Shown here piece after piece: positions 23,287 to 31,228 of a stretch of DNA of 38,543 nucleotides (the stretch's first letter is position 1; every line of letters begins with the position of its first letter). The position numbers were made by a program, and so were the translations under genes. The DNA is taken from positions 1-38,543 of the forward strand of contig SVBN01000026.1 of assembly GCA_015058875.1 (NCBI GenBank), written 5' to 3'. This stretch comes from Erysipelotrichaceae bacterium. GTDB taxonomy: Bacteria; Bacillota_I; Bacilli_A; Erysipelotrichales; Erysipelotrichaceae. The notes below the pieces were generated by a model, which saw only the letters and a list, made by a program, of their open reading frames with translations, searched no databases and was not told where the DNA came from.

Positions 23287-24837
23287 GATAGTGCCCATAC
23301 TTATTTCATGCAGACCTGTCTCATCCATGCGCAGAATGCGTTCACAGACTTCGCTGATATATTTCCTGTCATGCGAAACACTGATAATGCTCCCGGGAAA
23401 AGTCTTCAGGGCAGTGCGGATCACCGGTCCGGACAGCGGCGAGAAATTTCTTGTCGGCTCATCCAGAATCAGCACATTCGCTCCGGCAAGATTCATCTTC
23501 AGAAAGAACAGTTTCGCCTTCTGTCCGCCGGAAAGATCACATATCCTGTGATTCATCTCATCCGCCGTATATTTCATGGATCCGAGCCATGTCCGGATTT
23601 TCGTATATTCTTCCTTTTCCCGGCTGAAGGAAAGATAATCCGGAGGCGTCATCTGATCATACAGGAGATCATCATAGTTCTGCGGCATATAAAACGCCCT
23701 CAGATCCTTTCTTGCCGTCAGTTCTTCCGCTATCATTTTCAGCAGCGTGCTCTTGCCGCAGCCGTTTTTTCCGATAATGCAGATCTTTTCCGGTCCCCTG
23801 ACATTCAGAGCAATATTCTCCGAAAGTATTCGTGTTCCGTCGGGACACATGATCTTTTCCTTCTGCAAATCCAGCACTGTTTTGCCCTCAGGCATATAAG
23901 AACGCTCCGGATCAAAGCGGATCAGAATCGCCGTTTCTGTCTCCGGTTTCTCCGCAATATCCTCTTTCTCACGTTCAAACCGGCGTTCCATTGACTTCAC
24001 TGCCTTCATCTTTTTCTTCAGCAATGCGCCGCCATGGGGATCCTGCCTGGAAATAGTTGTCTGATCGTGTTCCACCTTCTGTTCGATTCTGCGCAGCTTT
24101 TCCTCCCTGATTTTCTGTCTGCGGCGCTGCTGGTATGCCAGATCCTCCTGGTTCTGCATCTGTGCATTCCGGTGTCTGACATATTCCCCATAGGTCATAT
24201 GCCTGACAGAATGACGGCTCTGCATCTTTCTGCGGATCTGTTCCAGATGAATGATCATATTTGCGGCATGTTCAATCAGAACTTCATCGTGCGAGATGAA
24301 CAGCACGGTTTCCCGGCATCCGCAGATGAAATCCTCCAGCCATTGCAGTGTTTCAATATCGAGATCATTGGACGGCTCATCCAGAAGATATACCGTCGGC
24401 TGACGCATCATAATACGCATCAGCTGCGCCTTGATCTTTTCTCCTCCGGACAGGGTTTCCATTTTCTGATCCGAGAAGAAGAATTCCGGAGCAAGGGAGA
24501 AATCCGCCGCAAGCCTGCCCAGCTCAGCCGGCGTCTGTTCCGGGAATCTTTCTTCTTCCGAAAAGAATTCCCATATACTTCTGTTTTTATCTTCCTCCGG
24601 AAGCTGCTGGGGCAGATAGCCGAACACTTCTTTCCCGATGTGCATTTCCCCCTGTACATCCATATAATCACTGACGGATTCCGGATCGAAGATCCATTTC
24701 AGCAGTGTGCTTTTTCCGTTGCCTTCTTCCCCGATGATGACCGCCCTGTCTCCGGGATTGAGCACCATGGAAAAATCTTCCAGAATCACCCGGGAGTCCT
24801 GTATGTGCGTCAGTTTCAGATTTCTGATTTCAAGCAT
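23281..24837 (-). CDS. ABC-F family ribosomal protection-type ATPase
   Basis: The 518-residue soluble protein carries two ABC ATPase domains and no membrane helices. Domain 1 has GEEGNGKSTL, LSGGEKIKAQLM and LLDEPSNDLD; domain 2 has GKNGCGKSTL, LSGGQKAKLFFLK and LILDEPTRNFSP. They are joined by a long charged, Arg/Lys/Glu-rich helical linker (about residues 200-310), the part that enters the ribosomal E site. Antibiotic-resistance ABC-F proteins rescue ribosomes blocked by macrolides, lincosamides, pleuromutilins or streptogramins; others are housekeeping. ATG 24837 has AAGGAG 5 bases upstream. The leader with a terminator and mini-ORFs favours a drug-induced resistance type. Confidence 0.92.
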   Translation of the reverse strand: MLEIRNLKLTHIQDSRVILEDFSMVLNPGDRAVIIGEEGNGKSTLLKWIFDPESVSDYMDVQGEMHIGKEVFGYLPQQLPEEDKNRSIWEFFSEEERFPEQTPAELGRLAADFSLAPEFFFSDQKMETLSGGEKIKAQLMRIMMRQPTVYLLDEPSNDLDIETLQWLEDFICGCRETVLFISHDEVLIEHAANMIIHLEQIRRKMQSRHSVRHMTYGEYVRHRNAQMQNQEDLAYQQRRRQKIREEKLRRIEQKVEHDQTTISRQDPHGGALLKKKMKAVKSMERRFEREKEDIAEKPETETAILIRFDPERSYMPEGKTVLDLQKEKIMCPDGTRILSENIALNVRGPEKICIIGKNGCGKSTLLKMIAEELTARKDLRAFYMPQNYDDLLYDQMTPPDYLSFSREKEEYTKIRTWLGSMKYTADEMNHRICDLSGGQKAKLFFLKMNLAGANVLILDEPTRNFSPLSGPVIRTALKTFPGSIISVSHDRKYISEVCERILRMDETGLHEISMGTIL

Positions 24838-24858
24838 ATATACTCCTTTCCGCCATGC

Positions 24859-24886
24859 AAAAATCCGCCCCATGCCGGAGCGGACT
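24859..24886 (-). promoter_or_regulatory. Leader terminator (attenuator) of the ABC-F gene
   Basis: AGTCCGCTCC, the loop GGCAT and GGGGCGGATT form a 10-bp stem with two G-T pairs, followed by five Ts. It lies 10 bases before AAGGAG and 22 before the ATG, so termination here would prevent expression. A segment GGATCGGAT (minus strand, 24956-24948) can pair with the left arm at 8 of 9 positions as an antiterminator. Confidence 0.7.
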
Positions 24887-24995
24887 GCACATACCGAAAA
24901 GAAGCTGTTTGACACATGAAAATATCAGTTTCGAGACGAATACGGCAATCCGATCCGGTACATACAAACAGACCTCTGCAGGCCATAACTTCTTT

Positions 24996-25032
24996 TTATC
25001 TGTATTTCCGAATCAAATTACGCATTCTTCAT
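24996..25032 (-). other. Two candidate leader peptides upstream of the ABC-F gene
   Basis: MKNA followed by a stop (25032-25018) is preceded at 5 bases by AGGTG. MRNLIRKYR followed by a stop (25025-24996) overlaps it in another frame. Short basic leader ORFs of this kind couple ribosome stalling to antitermination in several ABC-F resistance genes. Translation is not proven. Confidence 0.45.
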
Positions 25033-25099
25033 TTCTTCACCTGTCACACATTCATGTGTCCTGATTCATATGTATCACAGGATAGTGTCTCCTGCAAGC

Positions 25100-25124
25100 A
25101 AAACAGCATGCCCGGGCATGCTGT
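25100..25124 (-). terminator. Terminator of the MFS gene (22-bp perfect palindrome)
   Basis: A 22-base perfect palindrome at 25103-25124 (ACAGCATGC arms around CCGG) is followed on the minus strand by four Ts. It lies 11 bases after the MFS stop codon. Confidence 0.75.
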
Positions 25125-25134
25125 GCAAAGAGAA

Positions 25135-26325
25135 TTATTCGGCTTTCAGTCTGCGGATGCCCCAGACCATCATCAGGGTTCCAGCCACGGAAATGATAAA
25201 TCCGATCAGCAATGCGGCCGATACCGACAGATGATCCATCAGAACGCCGCCGATCAGCGAGGCGATAATGCCGCCGACCGTGGTTGTCCACATCATGACA
25301 GCCTGTCCCTGGTTGCGGTCTTCCTCACGGATATGCTTGTTGGCAAAATAGACCGCCGCCGGCATCATCAGGGCATACGACAGCATCTGCAGCAGCATTG
25401 AGCCGTACAGCACGGCAATATTCGGAGCCATCCATACAAGCAGATGCTTGACGCTGTAGAAAATTCCGGCAAATGCCATGACCTTGTCGACATCAAACTT
25501 TGCGAGGATTTTCGACAGCATAAACATCGGCGGCAGTTCCGACATTGCCTGAATAAACAATGCCGTTCCCTGATTTGCAGAGTTTCCGCCGACATTGGTT
25601 ACGACATTGATCATGAAGTTGTTGATCATCATGTGGCATGTATAAATCAGTACCATCCCGCAAAGCACCGGCAGAAGATGACTGTATTTCCGGAAGAATA
25701 CCGCATAGTTTGCCTTTTCTCCGGCTTCCGCCTGTTGTGAGGGATGCCGTTCGGGCGTCTCGAGTGTCCATACCAGAAGAAGCGTCACAAGCGCTATGGA
25801 AATATAGATCAGCGGCAGATAGGACGCAGGTTCCCTGCCTCCGGAAAGCGTCAGATTCAGATATCTTCCGATCACAAGCGATCCGACGGCATAGGCAGCC
25901 GAACCGATTCCGCGGCACAGACCGTAGTTGATGGTCTGCCCTTCTTTTTCATAGATGAATGCGATGGAATTGATAAACGGCATGCCGGCATTGGCGAATG
26001 TAAAGCCGATCACCACCAGCACCAGCAGGAACACGGATGCGGAAGGCATCAGATACATGAGCAGCGACATGACCGCCGTCAGGATCAGCGTGATGGAAAT
26101 AAATCTCTTTTCATCCAGCTTCTGTGAACGGTCGATAATCGGGGCAAAGAAACCCTGGAACAGAACGCCGCAGATACTGACTGCCGCAAGTGCGGTTCCG
26201 ACAACCGAATTGGAAAATCCCTTGGAAAGCAGATAATTGGCTGCGTAGCCGATCGTCGCACAGATCAGAAACAGATAGAACGCGTTGATCAGCGCATATT
26301 TCAGATTCAGATATTTATACTTCAT
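25135..26325 (-). CDS. MFS transporter, probably for oligosaccharides
   Basis: The 396-residue protein has 12 predicted membrane helices of the major facilitator fold. FFAPIIDRSQKLDEKRF near residue 60 is the loop 2-3 region, and NYGLCRGIGSAAYAVGSLVIG near residue 130 matches the LacY-like/MFS_1-like symporters. The ATG at 26325 has GGAGG 4 bases upstream. It lies 57 bases after the GH13 gene on the same strand and shares its transcript, which suggests it imports the substrate or exports the product of that enzyme, most simply maltooligosaccharides. Substrate assignment is inference. Confidence 0.85.
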   Translation of the reverse strand: MKYKYLNLKYALINAFYLFLICATIGYAANYLLSKGFSNSVVGTALAAVSICGVLFQGFFAPIIDRSQKLDEKRFISITLILTAVMSLLMYLMPSASVFLLVLVVIGFTFANAGMPFINSIAFIYEKEGQTINYGLCRGIGSAAYAVGSLVIGRYLNLTLSGGREPASYLPLIYISIALVTLLLVWTLETPERHPSQQAEAGEKANYAVFFRKYSHLLPVLCGMVLIYTCHMMINNFMINVVTNVGGNSANQGTALFIQAMSELPPMFMLSKILAKFDVDKVMAFAGIFYSVKHLLVWMAPNIAVLYGSMLLQMLSYALMMPAAVYFANKHIREEDRNQGQAVMMWTTTVGGIIASLIGGVLMDHLSVSAALLIGFIISVAGTLMMVWGIRRLKAE

Positions 26326-26382
26326 AATGCCTCCGACATCATTCATTGTACATGACGGCTTCGTATGTGAGAATCAGAAACC

Positions 26383-27951
26383 TCAGCGGAAGCTGCGCAC
26401 CCAGTTCAGCAGGGAGTCACGGTACACATTCTCCGCAACATCCTGCTTCTTGCGGTCGGTGACCGGACCGTTGGCTGCCATCTTTGCCAGAATTGCGGCC
26501 TGCAGCTCCGGCACGCTCATTTCCTCGTACGGTTTGGAAAGATTCACATCCTTCGGAATTTCCGGAAGCTTTTCCTCTTTCTTCATTTCTTTTTTGATAA
26601 CCGCCTTCACCGGCTTATACTCCGGACGGCTTTTCCCTTCCGGAATCAGAATCTCACCGCCGCAGGCAGGAAGATTGAAATGCAGCACGCCGTTTTCCGC
26701 ACGGTATGTCCCGCCGTGCAGCGCACCGTGATAAACGCCGTCGGGGCATCTGACTTCCGCAGCCGCTTCCTGATCTGCGTTGTTTACGCCGATCATCACA
26801 TCACCTCTGGCAAAGATATACTGCCCGGTGGTGAGATGGAGCTGGCGGTATTCCCCGTACACCAGTGCCTTTTCATTCCGGTAGATCTTTCCGAGCGCTT
26901 TCACCACTTCATAATACGGATTCTCTTTCGAAAGCAGCTCATCCAGATCCAGTGCGGGACGGATGCTGTCGTCGGACCAGCGCTCCTTCTTTCCCTCAAC
27001 GGCAAATTCCGATCCGTAATAAATGGAAGGAATGCCCGGCAGGCAGAACAGCAGGATGTGCACCGGCTCCCAGCAGCGCTTGTCATTCAGCTTGTTATAG
27101 ATGCGCTCAACGTCATGGTTATCCGCAAAGCTGTACAGTTTCGTGCAGTCGATGCCGTTCTGCATGAAGCGGTTCAGGGTATGTGCGATCTCGAAATAGT
27201 TGTGATCGTTATGCCCGCTGTACAGCGCTTTATGCAGCGGATAGTCTGTCACCGAATGCAGGGTCGAAGGATTTACCCATCTCTGATATTCCCCGTGGAT
27301 CACTTCTCCCATCAGCCAGAAATCCGGCTTTACTTCATCCGCCAGAGAGCGCATTGCCCGCATGAAGTCAAAGTCCAGCACATCCGCCGTATCCAGACGG
27401 ATGCCGTCGATATCAAATTCACTGACCCAGAAGCGGATCGTATCCAGAATATAGTTCACAACCTCCGGATTTTTCTGATTCAGCTTGACCAGCAGATTGT
27501 ATCCGCCCCAGTTGTCATAGGAGAAACCGTCATTGTATTCGTTGTTTCCCCGGAAGTTCACATTGCAGTACCAGTCCCTGTACCGGGAATTCTCCCTGTT
27601 TTCCTTCAGATCACGGAATGCGAAGAAGTTCCTGCCGGTATGGTTGAACACGCCGTCGAGAACGACACGAATTCCGTTCTCATGGCATTCACGCACAAAT
27701 TCCTTCAGGTCTTCATTGGACCCAAGACGGCTGTCCACCCTGCGGTAATCGGTCGTCTCATAGCCGTGTCCTTCCGACTCAAACAGCGGTCCGATATACA
27801 GTCCGCCCACCCCAAGATCCTTCAGATGCGCGATCCACGGCTTCAGGTTCTTCAGCCTGTGCTGCACTTCCCCATAGGGATTCTGTTTCTCCGCTCCGAG
27901 CAATCCGAGCGGATAAATATGATAAAACAATGCCTCATCGTACCAGGTCAT
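26383..27951 (-). CDS. GH13 alpha-amylase family glycoside hydrolase with helical C-terminal extension
   Basis: The 522-residue enzyme has the GH13 barrel with all four conserved regions: DGVFNHT (residues 99-105), GIRLDTA with nucleophile Asp187, acid/base Glu216 in MGEV and FADNHD with Asp280. There is no signal peptide, so it acts in the cytoplasm, probably as an oligo-1,6-glucosidase, neopullulanase or maltodextrin-type enzyme; sequence alone does not settle specificity. After the usual C-terminal beta-domain, about 75 residues form a charged helical extension (KKEMKKEEK, then VPELQAAILAKMAANG) that I do not recognise. It has its own promoter and forms a two-gene unit with the MFS gene. 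Confidence 0.9.
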   Translation of the reverse strand: MTWYDEALFYHIYPLGLLGAEKQNPYGEVQHRLKNLKPWIAHLKDLGVGGLYIGPLFESEGHGYETTDYRRVDSRLGSNEDLKEFVRECHENGIRVVLDGVFNHTGRNFFAFRDLKENRENSRYRDWYCNVNFRGNNEYNDGFSYDNWGGYNLLVKLNQKNPEVVNYILDTIRFWVSEFDIDGIRLDTADVLDFDFMRAMRSLADEVKPDFWLMGEVIHGEYQRWVNPSTLHSVTDYPLHKALYSGHNDHNYFEIAHTLNRFMQNGIDCTKLYSFADNHDVERIYNKLNDKRCWEPVHILLFCLPGIPSIYYGSEFAVEGKKERWSDDSIRPALDLDELLSKENPYYEVVKALGKIYRNEKALVYGEYRQLHLTTGQYIFARGDVMIGVNNADQEAAAEVRCPDGVYHGALHGGTYRAENGVLHFNLPACGGEILIPEGKSRPEYKPVKAVIKKEMKKEEKLPEIPKDVNLSKPYEEMSVPELQAAILAKMAANGPVTDRKKQDVAENVYRDSLLNWVRSFR

Positions 27952-27978
27952 ATTTCAGTTCTCACTTTCTCTCTACCT

Positions 27979-28006
27979 ATTATATGGATTCCGGATCAGA
28001 TCACAA
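27979..28006 (-). promoter_or_regulatory. Promoter of the GH13-MFS unit
   Basis: TTGTGA (28006-28001), a 16-base spacer and TATAAT (27984-27979) on the minus strand. The leader is about 20 bases and has only a weak ribosome binding site (GAGAGAAAG). Confidence 0.7.
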
Positions 28007-28012
28007 CTTCTC

Positions 28013-28048
28013 AAAAAAACAGATCCTGCGTCTGATACAGGATCTGTT
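28013..28048 (-). terminator. Strong terminator after the beta-glucuronidase gene
   Basis: AACAGATCCTG and CAGGATCTGTT form an 11-bp stem with a 9-base loop, followed by Ts on the minus strand. It separates the PTS/beta-glucuronidase operon from GH13-MFS. Confidence 0.92.
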
Positions 28049-28068
28049 AAAAGTTATCTGAGCGGTTC

Positions 28069-29865
28069 TTATTTATTATCCCAGCGCTTCTTCAGCACAA
28101 ATGCGGAAGATTTCGGCTGTCTGTTTCTGGTGAATACGCCCTTCTTATTGCCGTTGACACGCATAATGCCTTCGGTTGTCTGGAAGTCAGCGAAATTCCA
28201 TGTCAGTTCACCGGTAATGAAGTCATAGGAATCAAATACGCTGAAGTTTCTTTCATAGTATTCATCCTGATATTCCTGGGACCACATAATGGAAGGAAGC
28301 TTGTGGAGGGAATCCAGCGTGTCGGTTCCGAATTCGGTGAAGACAAACGGAACGTTCAGATCCTTTGCAGCCCAGCGGTTCATTTCATCACGGAATTTCA
28401 GCTCGGCATCCTCGATTTCCGGACCGCCGCTGATATACCATCCGTAGTAACGGTTCAGGCACATGAAATCGCAGAGCGGATAGACCTGGCAGAGCTCCGG
28501 CTGGCTGTTCTTTTCAAACGCACCGGTCAGCGGACGCTTCTGGGGATCCAGAGGACGGGCGCTGTCGAATACTTCCTTAAAGTAGTCATGCGCTTCTTTG
28601 GAAGTTGTTTCGGGCTCGTTGAACAGGGAGAATGAGAAGACGCTCGGATGGTTCTTGTCACGGGTGATCATTTCATTCACCTGCTGCTTGTGATTCTTCA
28701 GCAGTTCCGGTACGGTATCTGTCTCAAAGAAATGCGTGAATCCGCCGGTACCTGCCTTGACGAAGTTTCTGGTGGAACGCATCATGCCGACCGCCGGAAC
28801 TTCATCGATAATCAGGAAGCCTTCCTCATCCGCCAGCTGATACCATTCATCCGCATAGGGATAATGGGATGTGCGGAAGCAGTTGGCATTGATCCATTTC
28901 ATGCATTCATAGTCACGCTTTGCGACGCCGTAATTGAACGCTCTTCCGATGACTTCAAAGTCTTCATGCTTTCCGAAGCCCTTGAGATATACAGGCTCAT
29001 CATTGATCAGGATCTTTGTGCCTTCAATCCGGACGGTGCGGATGCCGAGCGGGGCTTCATAGCTGTCAATCACAGCTTCACCGTCCCGGATTTCCAGAAC
29101 CAGTGTATAGAGATATGCATTTCTGACTTTCCAGAGATGTGCATTCCTGACATGCAGCGTTCCTTCTTTTCCGCCGCATTCCGCGACCGTATTTCCTTCT
29201 CTGTCCTTCAGGACGGCATGCACTTCATGTTCACCGTTTGTGTAGGCACGGTAATGCACATCCGCATCTTCGCCCTTCAGTTCAAAGCAGGTATCATAAT
29301 CGGAAATATTCTCTTCCGGCTTTGTGACCAGATATACGGAGCGCTGAATACCGGAGTAGTTGTAGAAGTCAAAGTAGGGAGCCGCCAGTTTCCGGCCGCT
29401 CATCAGCTCCTTCACGCTACCGCAGGGAAGTGTGGCTTCGCTGAGCTCATTGTTTGCCTTTACGACGACTTTGTTCACGGCATTCTTCACAGCCGCAGCG
29501 GTAATATCGCACACAACCGGCAGGAAGCCGCCTTCATGTGAGCAGATTTCCTTCCCGTTGACATAAACTGTGCATCTGTGGGTCACGGATCCGAAGCGCA
29601 GTTCAACTCTTGATGAGCCGCACTCATGCAGGAAGAAATCCTTTTCATACCAGAAATCACCGCAGTAGTCGCGGGATTCATGATCCGTGAATACATCGGA
29701 GAATGATGCGGGAACCGGCATCTGAACAGATTCGGGCAGTCCTGCCATCCAGTTTTCACTGCAGCCTTTCCCCTCTCTGTCAAAGCTGAATTTCCACATG
29801 CCGTCGAGTGATACCGCCGATCTTGCGGCATTGTTTACGGGATACAGTACAGAATAATCCAACAT
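28069..29865 (-). CDS. uidA: Beta-glucuronidase (GH2)
   Basis: The 598-residue enzyme has the GH2 layout: jelly-roll sugar-binding domain (about 1-175), immunoglobulin-like domain (about 176-270) and TIM barrel. Acid/base Glu is near residue 417 (FNEPET) and the nucleophile Glu near 511 (FTEFGTD). The N-K-K triplet near residues 573-575 (NGNKKGVFTRNRQPK) corresponds to the N-x-K motif that reads the glucuronate carboxylate, so this is a true glucuronidase rather than a galactosidase. The stretch between VGM and RDKNHP is as long as in E. coli GUS, suggesting a Loop-1 type active site. There is no signal peptide, so it is cytoplasmic. AAGGAG precedes the ATG. It is the last gene of the PTS operon. 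Confidence 0.93.
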   Translation of the reverse strand: MLDYSVLYPVNNAARSAVSLDGMWKFSFDREGKGCSENWMAGLPESVQMPVPASFSDVFTDHESRDYCGDFWYEKDFFLHECGSSRVELRFGSVTHRCTVYVNGKEICSHEGGFLPVVCDITAAAVKNAVNKVVVKANNELSEATLPCGSVKELMSGRKLAAPYFDFYNYSGIQRSVYLVTKPEENISDYDTCFELKGEDADVHYRAYTNGEHEVHAVLKDREGNTVAECGGKEGTLHVRNAHLWKVRNAYLYTLVLEIRDGEAVIDSYEAPLGIRTVRIEGTKILINDEPVYLKGFGKHEDFEVIGRAFNYGVAKRDYECMKWINANCFRTSHYPYADEWYQLADEEGFLIIDEVPAVGMMRSTRNFVKAGTGGFTHFFETDTVPELLKNHKQQVNEMITRDKNHPSVFSFSLFNEPETTSKEAHDYFKEVFDSARPLDPQKRPLTGAFEKNSQPELCQVYPLCDFMCLNRYYGWYISGGPEIEDAELKFRDEMNRWAAKDLNVPFVFTEFGTDTLDSLHKLPSIMWSQEYQDEYYERNFSVFDSYDFITGELTWNFADFQTTEGIMRVNGNKKGVFTRNRQPKSSAFVLKKRWDNK

Positions 29866-29890
29866 AATTTTTCTCCTTTTCTTGGATGAA

Positions 29891-29918
29891 AGGATCCCGG
29901 AAACGGGTCCGGGATCCT
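29891..29918 (-). other. Strong intergenic hairpin between EIIC and beta-glucuronidase genes
   Basis: AGGATCCCGGA and TCCGGGATCCT form a perfect 11-bp stem with a 6-base loop and no T tract. It is unlikely to terminate and may act as a processing or stabilising element that adjusts the ratio of PTS to enzyme messages. Confidence 0.7.
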
Positions 29919-29930
29919 GAATTGATCACA

Positions 29931-31211
29931 TTAGTCAGCTTCTGTGAAAGCTTCTTCTTCCTGAACCTTTTTCTTTTCAGCCATCTTGAACCACGGATAC
30001 CAGAGGATCGGTGAGATGATGAGCTGAGAGATCAGCTGCCATACGACAATTGTCCAGTGGCCGCCGACCATGGCATGGAATCCGAGCGGCAGACCGAAGA
30101 TGCACTGTACGCCTGAGCATCTTGCGATGACGCCGATTGCTGTGAGGAAGTAAGACAGAAGGATGATGATGACGTTATTGAAAATATACGGGAAGAAGAA
30201 ATCGAAGTTGAATACCAGAGGAAGACCGAATACGAGCGGTTCGGTAATTCCGAGCAGACCCGGTACCAGAGCGATTTTTCCCATTTCACGATACTGCTTG
30301 GACTTGGATCTCAGCATCAGGAAGATCAGACCCAGAGTTGTAGCACCCCATGTGTTGATGGACCAGAAGGCGTTGCCGATGATGTTCGGAAGAGCCTGTC
30401 CTGCCGCAAGAGCTGCCAGGTTTTCTGTATCCAGAGCCAGACGGAGCGGCTGAACCAGCGGGTTGATAACGTTTGTTCCGTGAATTCCGAAGAACCAGAA
30501 CAGCTGGGCAACAGTACCGAATACCAGAGTAGCCGGCAGGGATGTACCCAGACCCTGCAGAGGAGCCTGAATCATGGAGTAGATGAACTGATGCATGTTG
30601 CCGAAGCTTGTCATCTGGAAAATCAGTCTGATGATAATGAAGATTGCACCGACTGTCAGTGCCGGGAACAGGGAGTCAAAAGACTTTGTAACCACAGGCG
30701 GAACGCTTTCGGGCATCTTGATTGTGATGTGCTTTTTTACAAAGAGCTCATATGTTTTTGCTGTAATAATACCGACGATGAATGCTGAGAATACACCGGA
30801 AGCACCGAGCCACTGGGTCGGGATGCCGTTTCCGCCTGCTTCCAGGGGTCCGAGCGGTGTAATAATCAGGAATCCCATCAGGGAAAGCGCACCGATCAGC
30901 GCGCCGTCTTCATTCAGCAGGGAAGAAATCAGGTTCTTCGCCATCAGGAATGAAACATACAGAGCAAGACCGCCGATGGTAACAGAGTTGACTGCAGCCA
31001 GAATCGGAGTCAGTCCGATGGCAGCAATCGCATCCTTGACGCCCTGAATCGGGAATGCAAGCAGCAGTACGGCGATGGAACCGACCATCAGAGGTCCGAT
31101 AGTTCCCATCATGGTATTTGAAATAGCACGCAGATATACGTTATTTCCGAGTTTGTTTACTGTCGGGGCAAGCTTATCAAAGAAGCCTGTCATTTTGTCC
31201 TGAATAGACAT
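29931..31211 (-). CDS. PTS EIIC component, lactose/cellobiose (Lac) family
   Basis: The 426-residue membrane protein is the sugar-translocating EIIC of the Lac/cellobiose/chitobiose PTS family. It has about ten membrane segments and the family stretches LRAISNTMMGTIGPLMVGS near residue 28, FWFFGIHGTNV near residue 243, NAFWSINTWGATTLGL and GITEPLVFGLPLVFN near residue 323, which includes the substrate-contacting Glu. It works with the EIIB encoded 17 bases upstream and a cytoplasmic EIIA not encoded here. AAGGAG precedes the ATG. The family usually imports beta-linked disaccharides; the neighbouring beta-glucuronidase suggests a glucuronide-containing substrate. Confidence 0.92.
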   Translation of the reverse strand: MSIQDKMTGFFDKLAPTVNKLGNNVYLRAISNTMMGTIGPLMVGSIAVLLLAFPIQGVKDAIAAIGLTPILAAVNSVTIGGLALYVSFLMAKNLISSLLNEDGALIGALSLMGFLIITPLGPLEAGGNGIPTQWLGASGVFSAFIVGIITAKTYELFVKKHITIKMPESVPPVVTKSFDSLFPALTVGAIFIIIRLIFQMTSFGNMHQFIYSMIQAPLQGLGTSLPATLVFGTVAQLFWFFGIHGTNVINPLVQPLRLALDTENLAALAAGQALPNIIGNAFWSINTWGATTLGLIFLMLRSKSKQYREMGKIALVPGLLGITEPLVFGLPLVFNFDFFFPYIFNNVIIILLSYFLTAIGVIARCSGVQCIFGLPLGFHAMVGGHWTIVVWQLISQLIISPILWYPWFKMAEKKKVQEEEAFTEAD

Positions 31212-31228
31212 GATCCTCTCTCCTTTTT

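Noticed and set aside
25103-25124. 22-bp perfect palindrome considered as an operator
   Set aside because: It lies just after the MFS stop codon and is followed by Ts in the direction of transcription, so a terminator is the simpler reading.
26680-28035. Plus-strand open frame of 451 codons opposite the GH13 gene
   Set aside because: Antisense to a GH13 gene with all catalytic motifs; no family features of its own.
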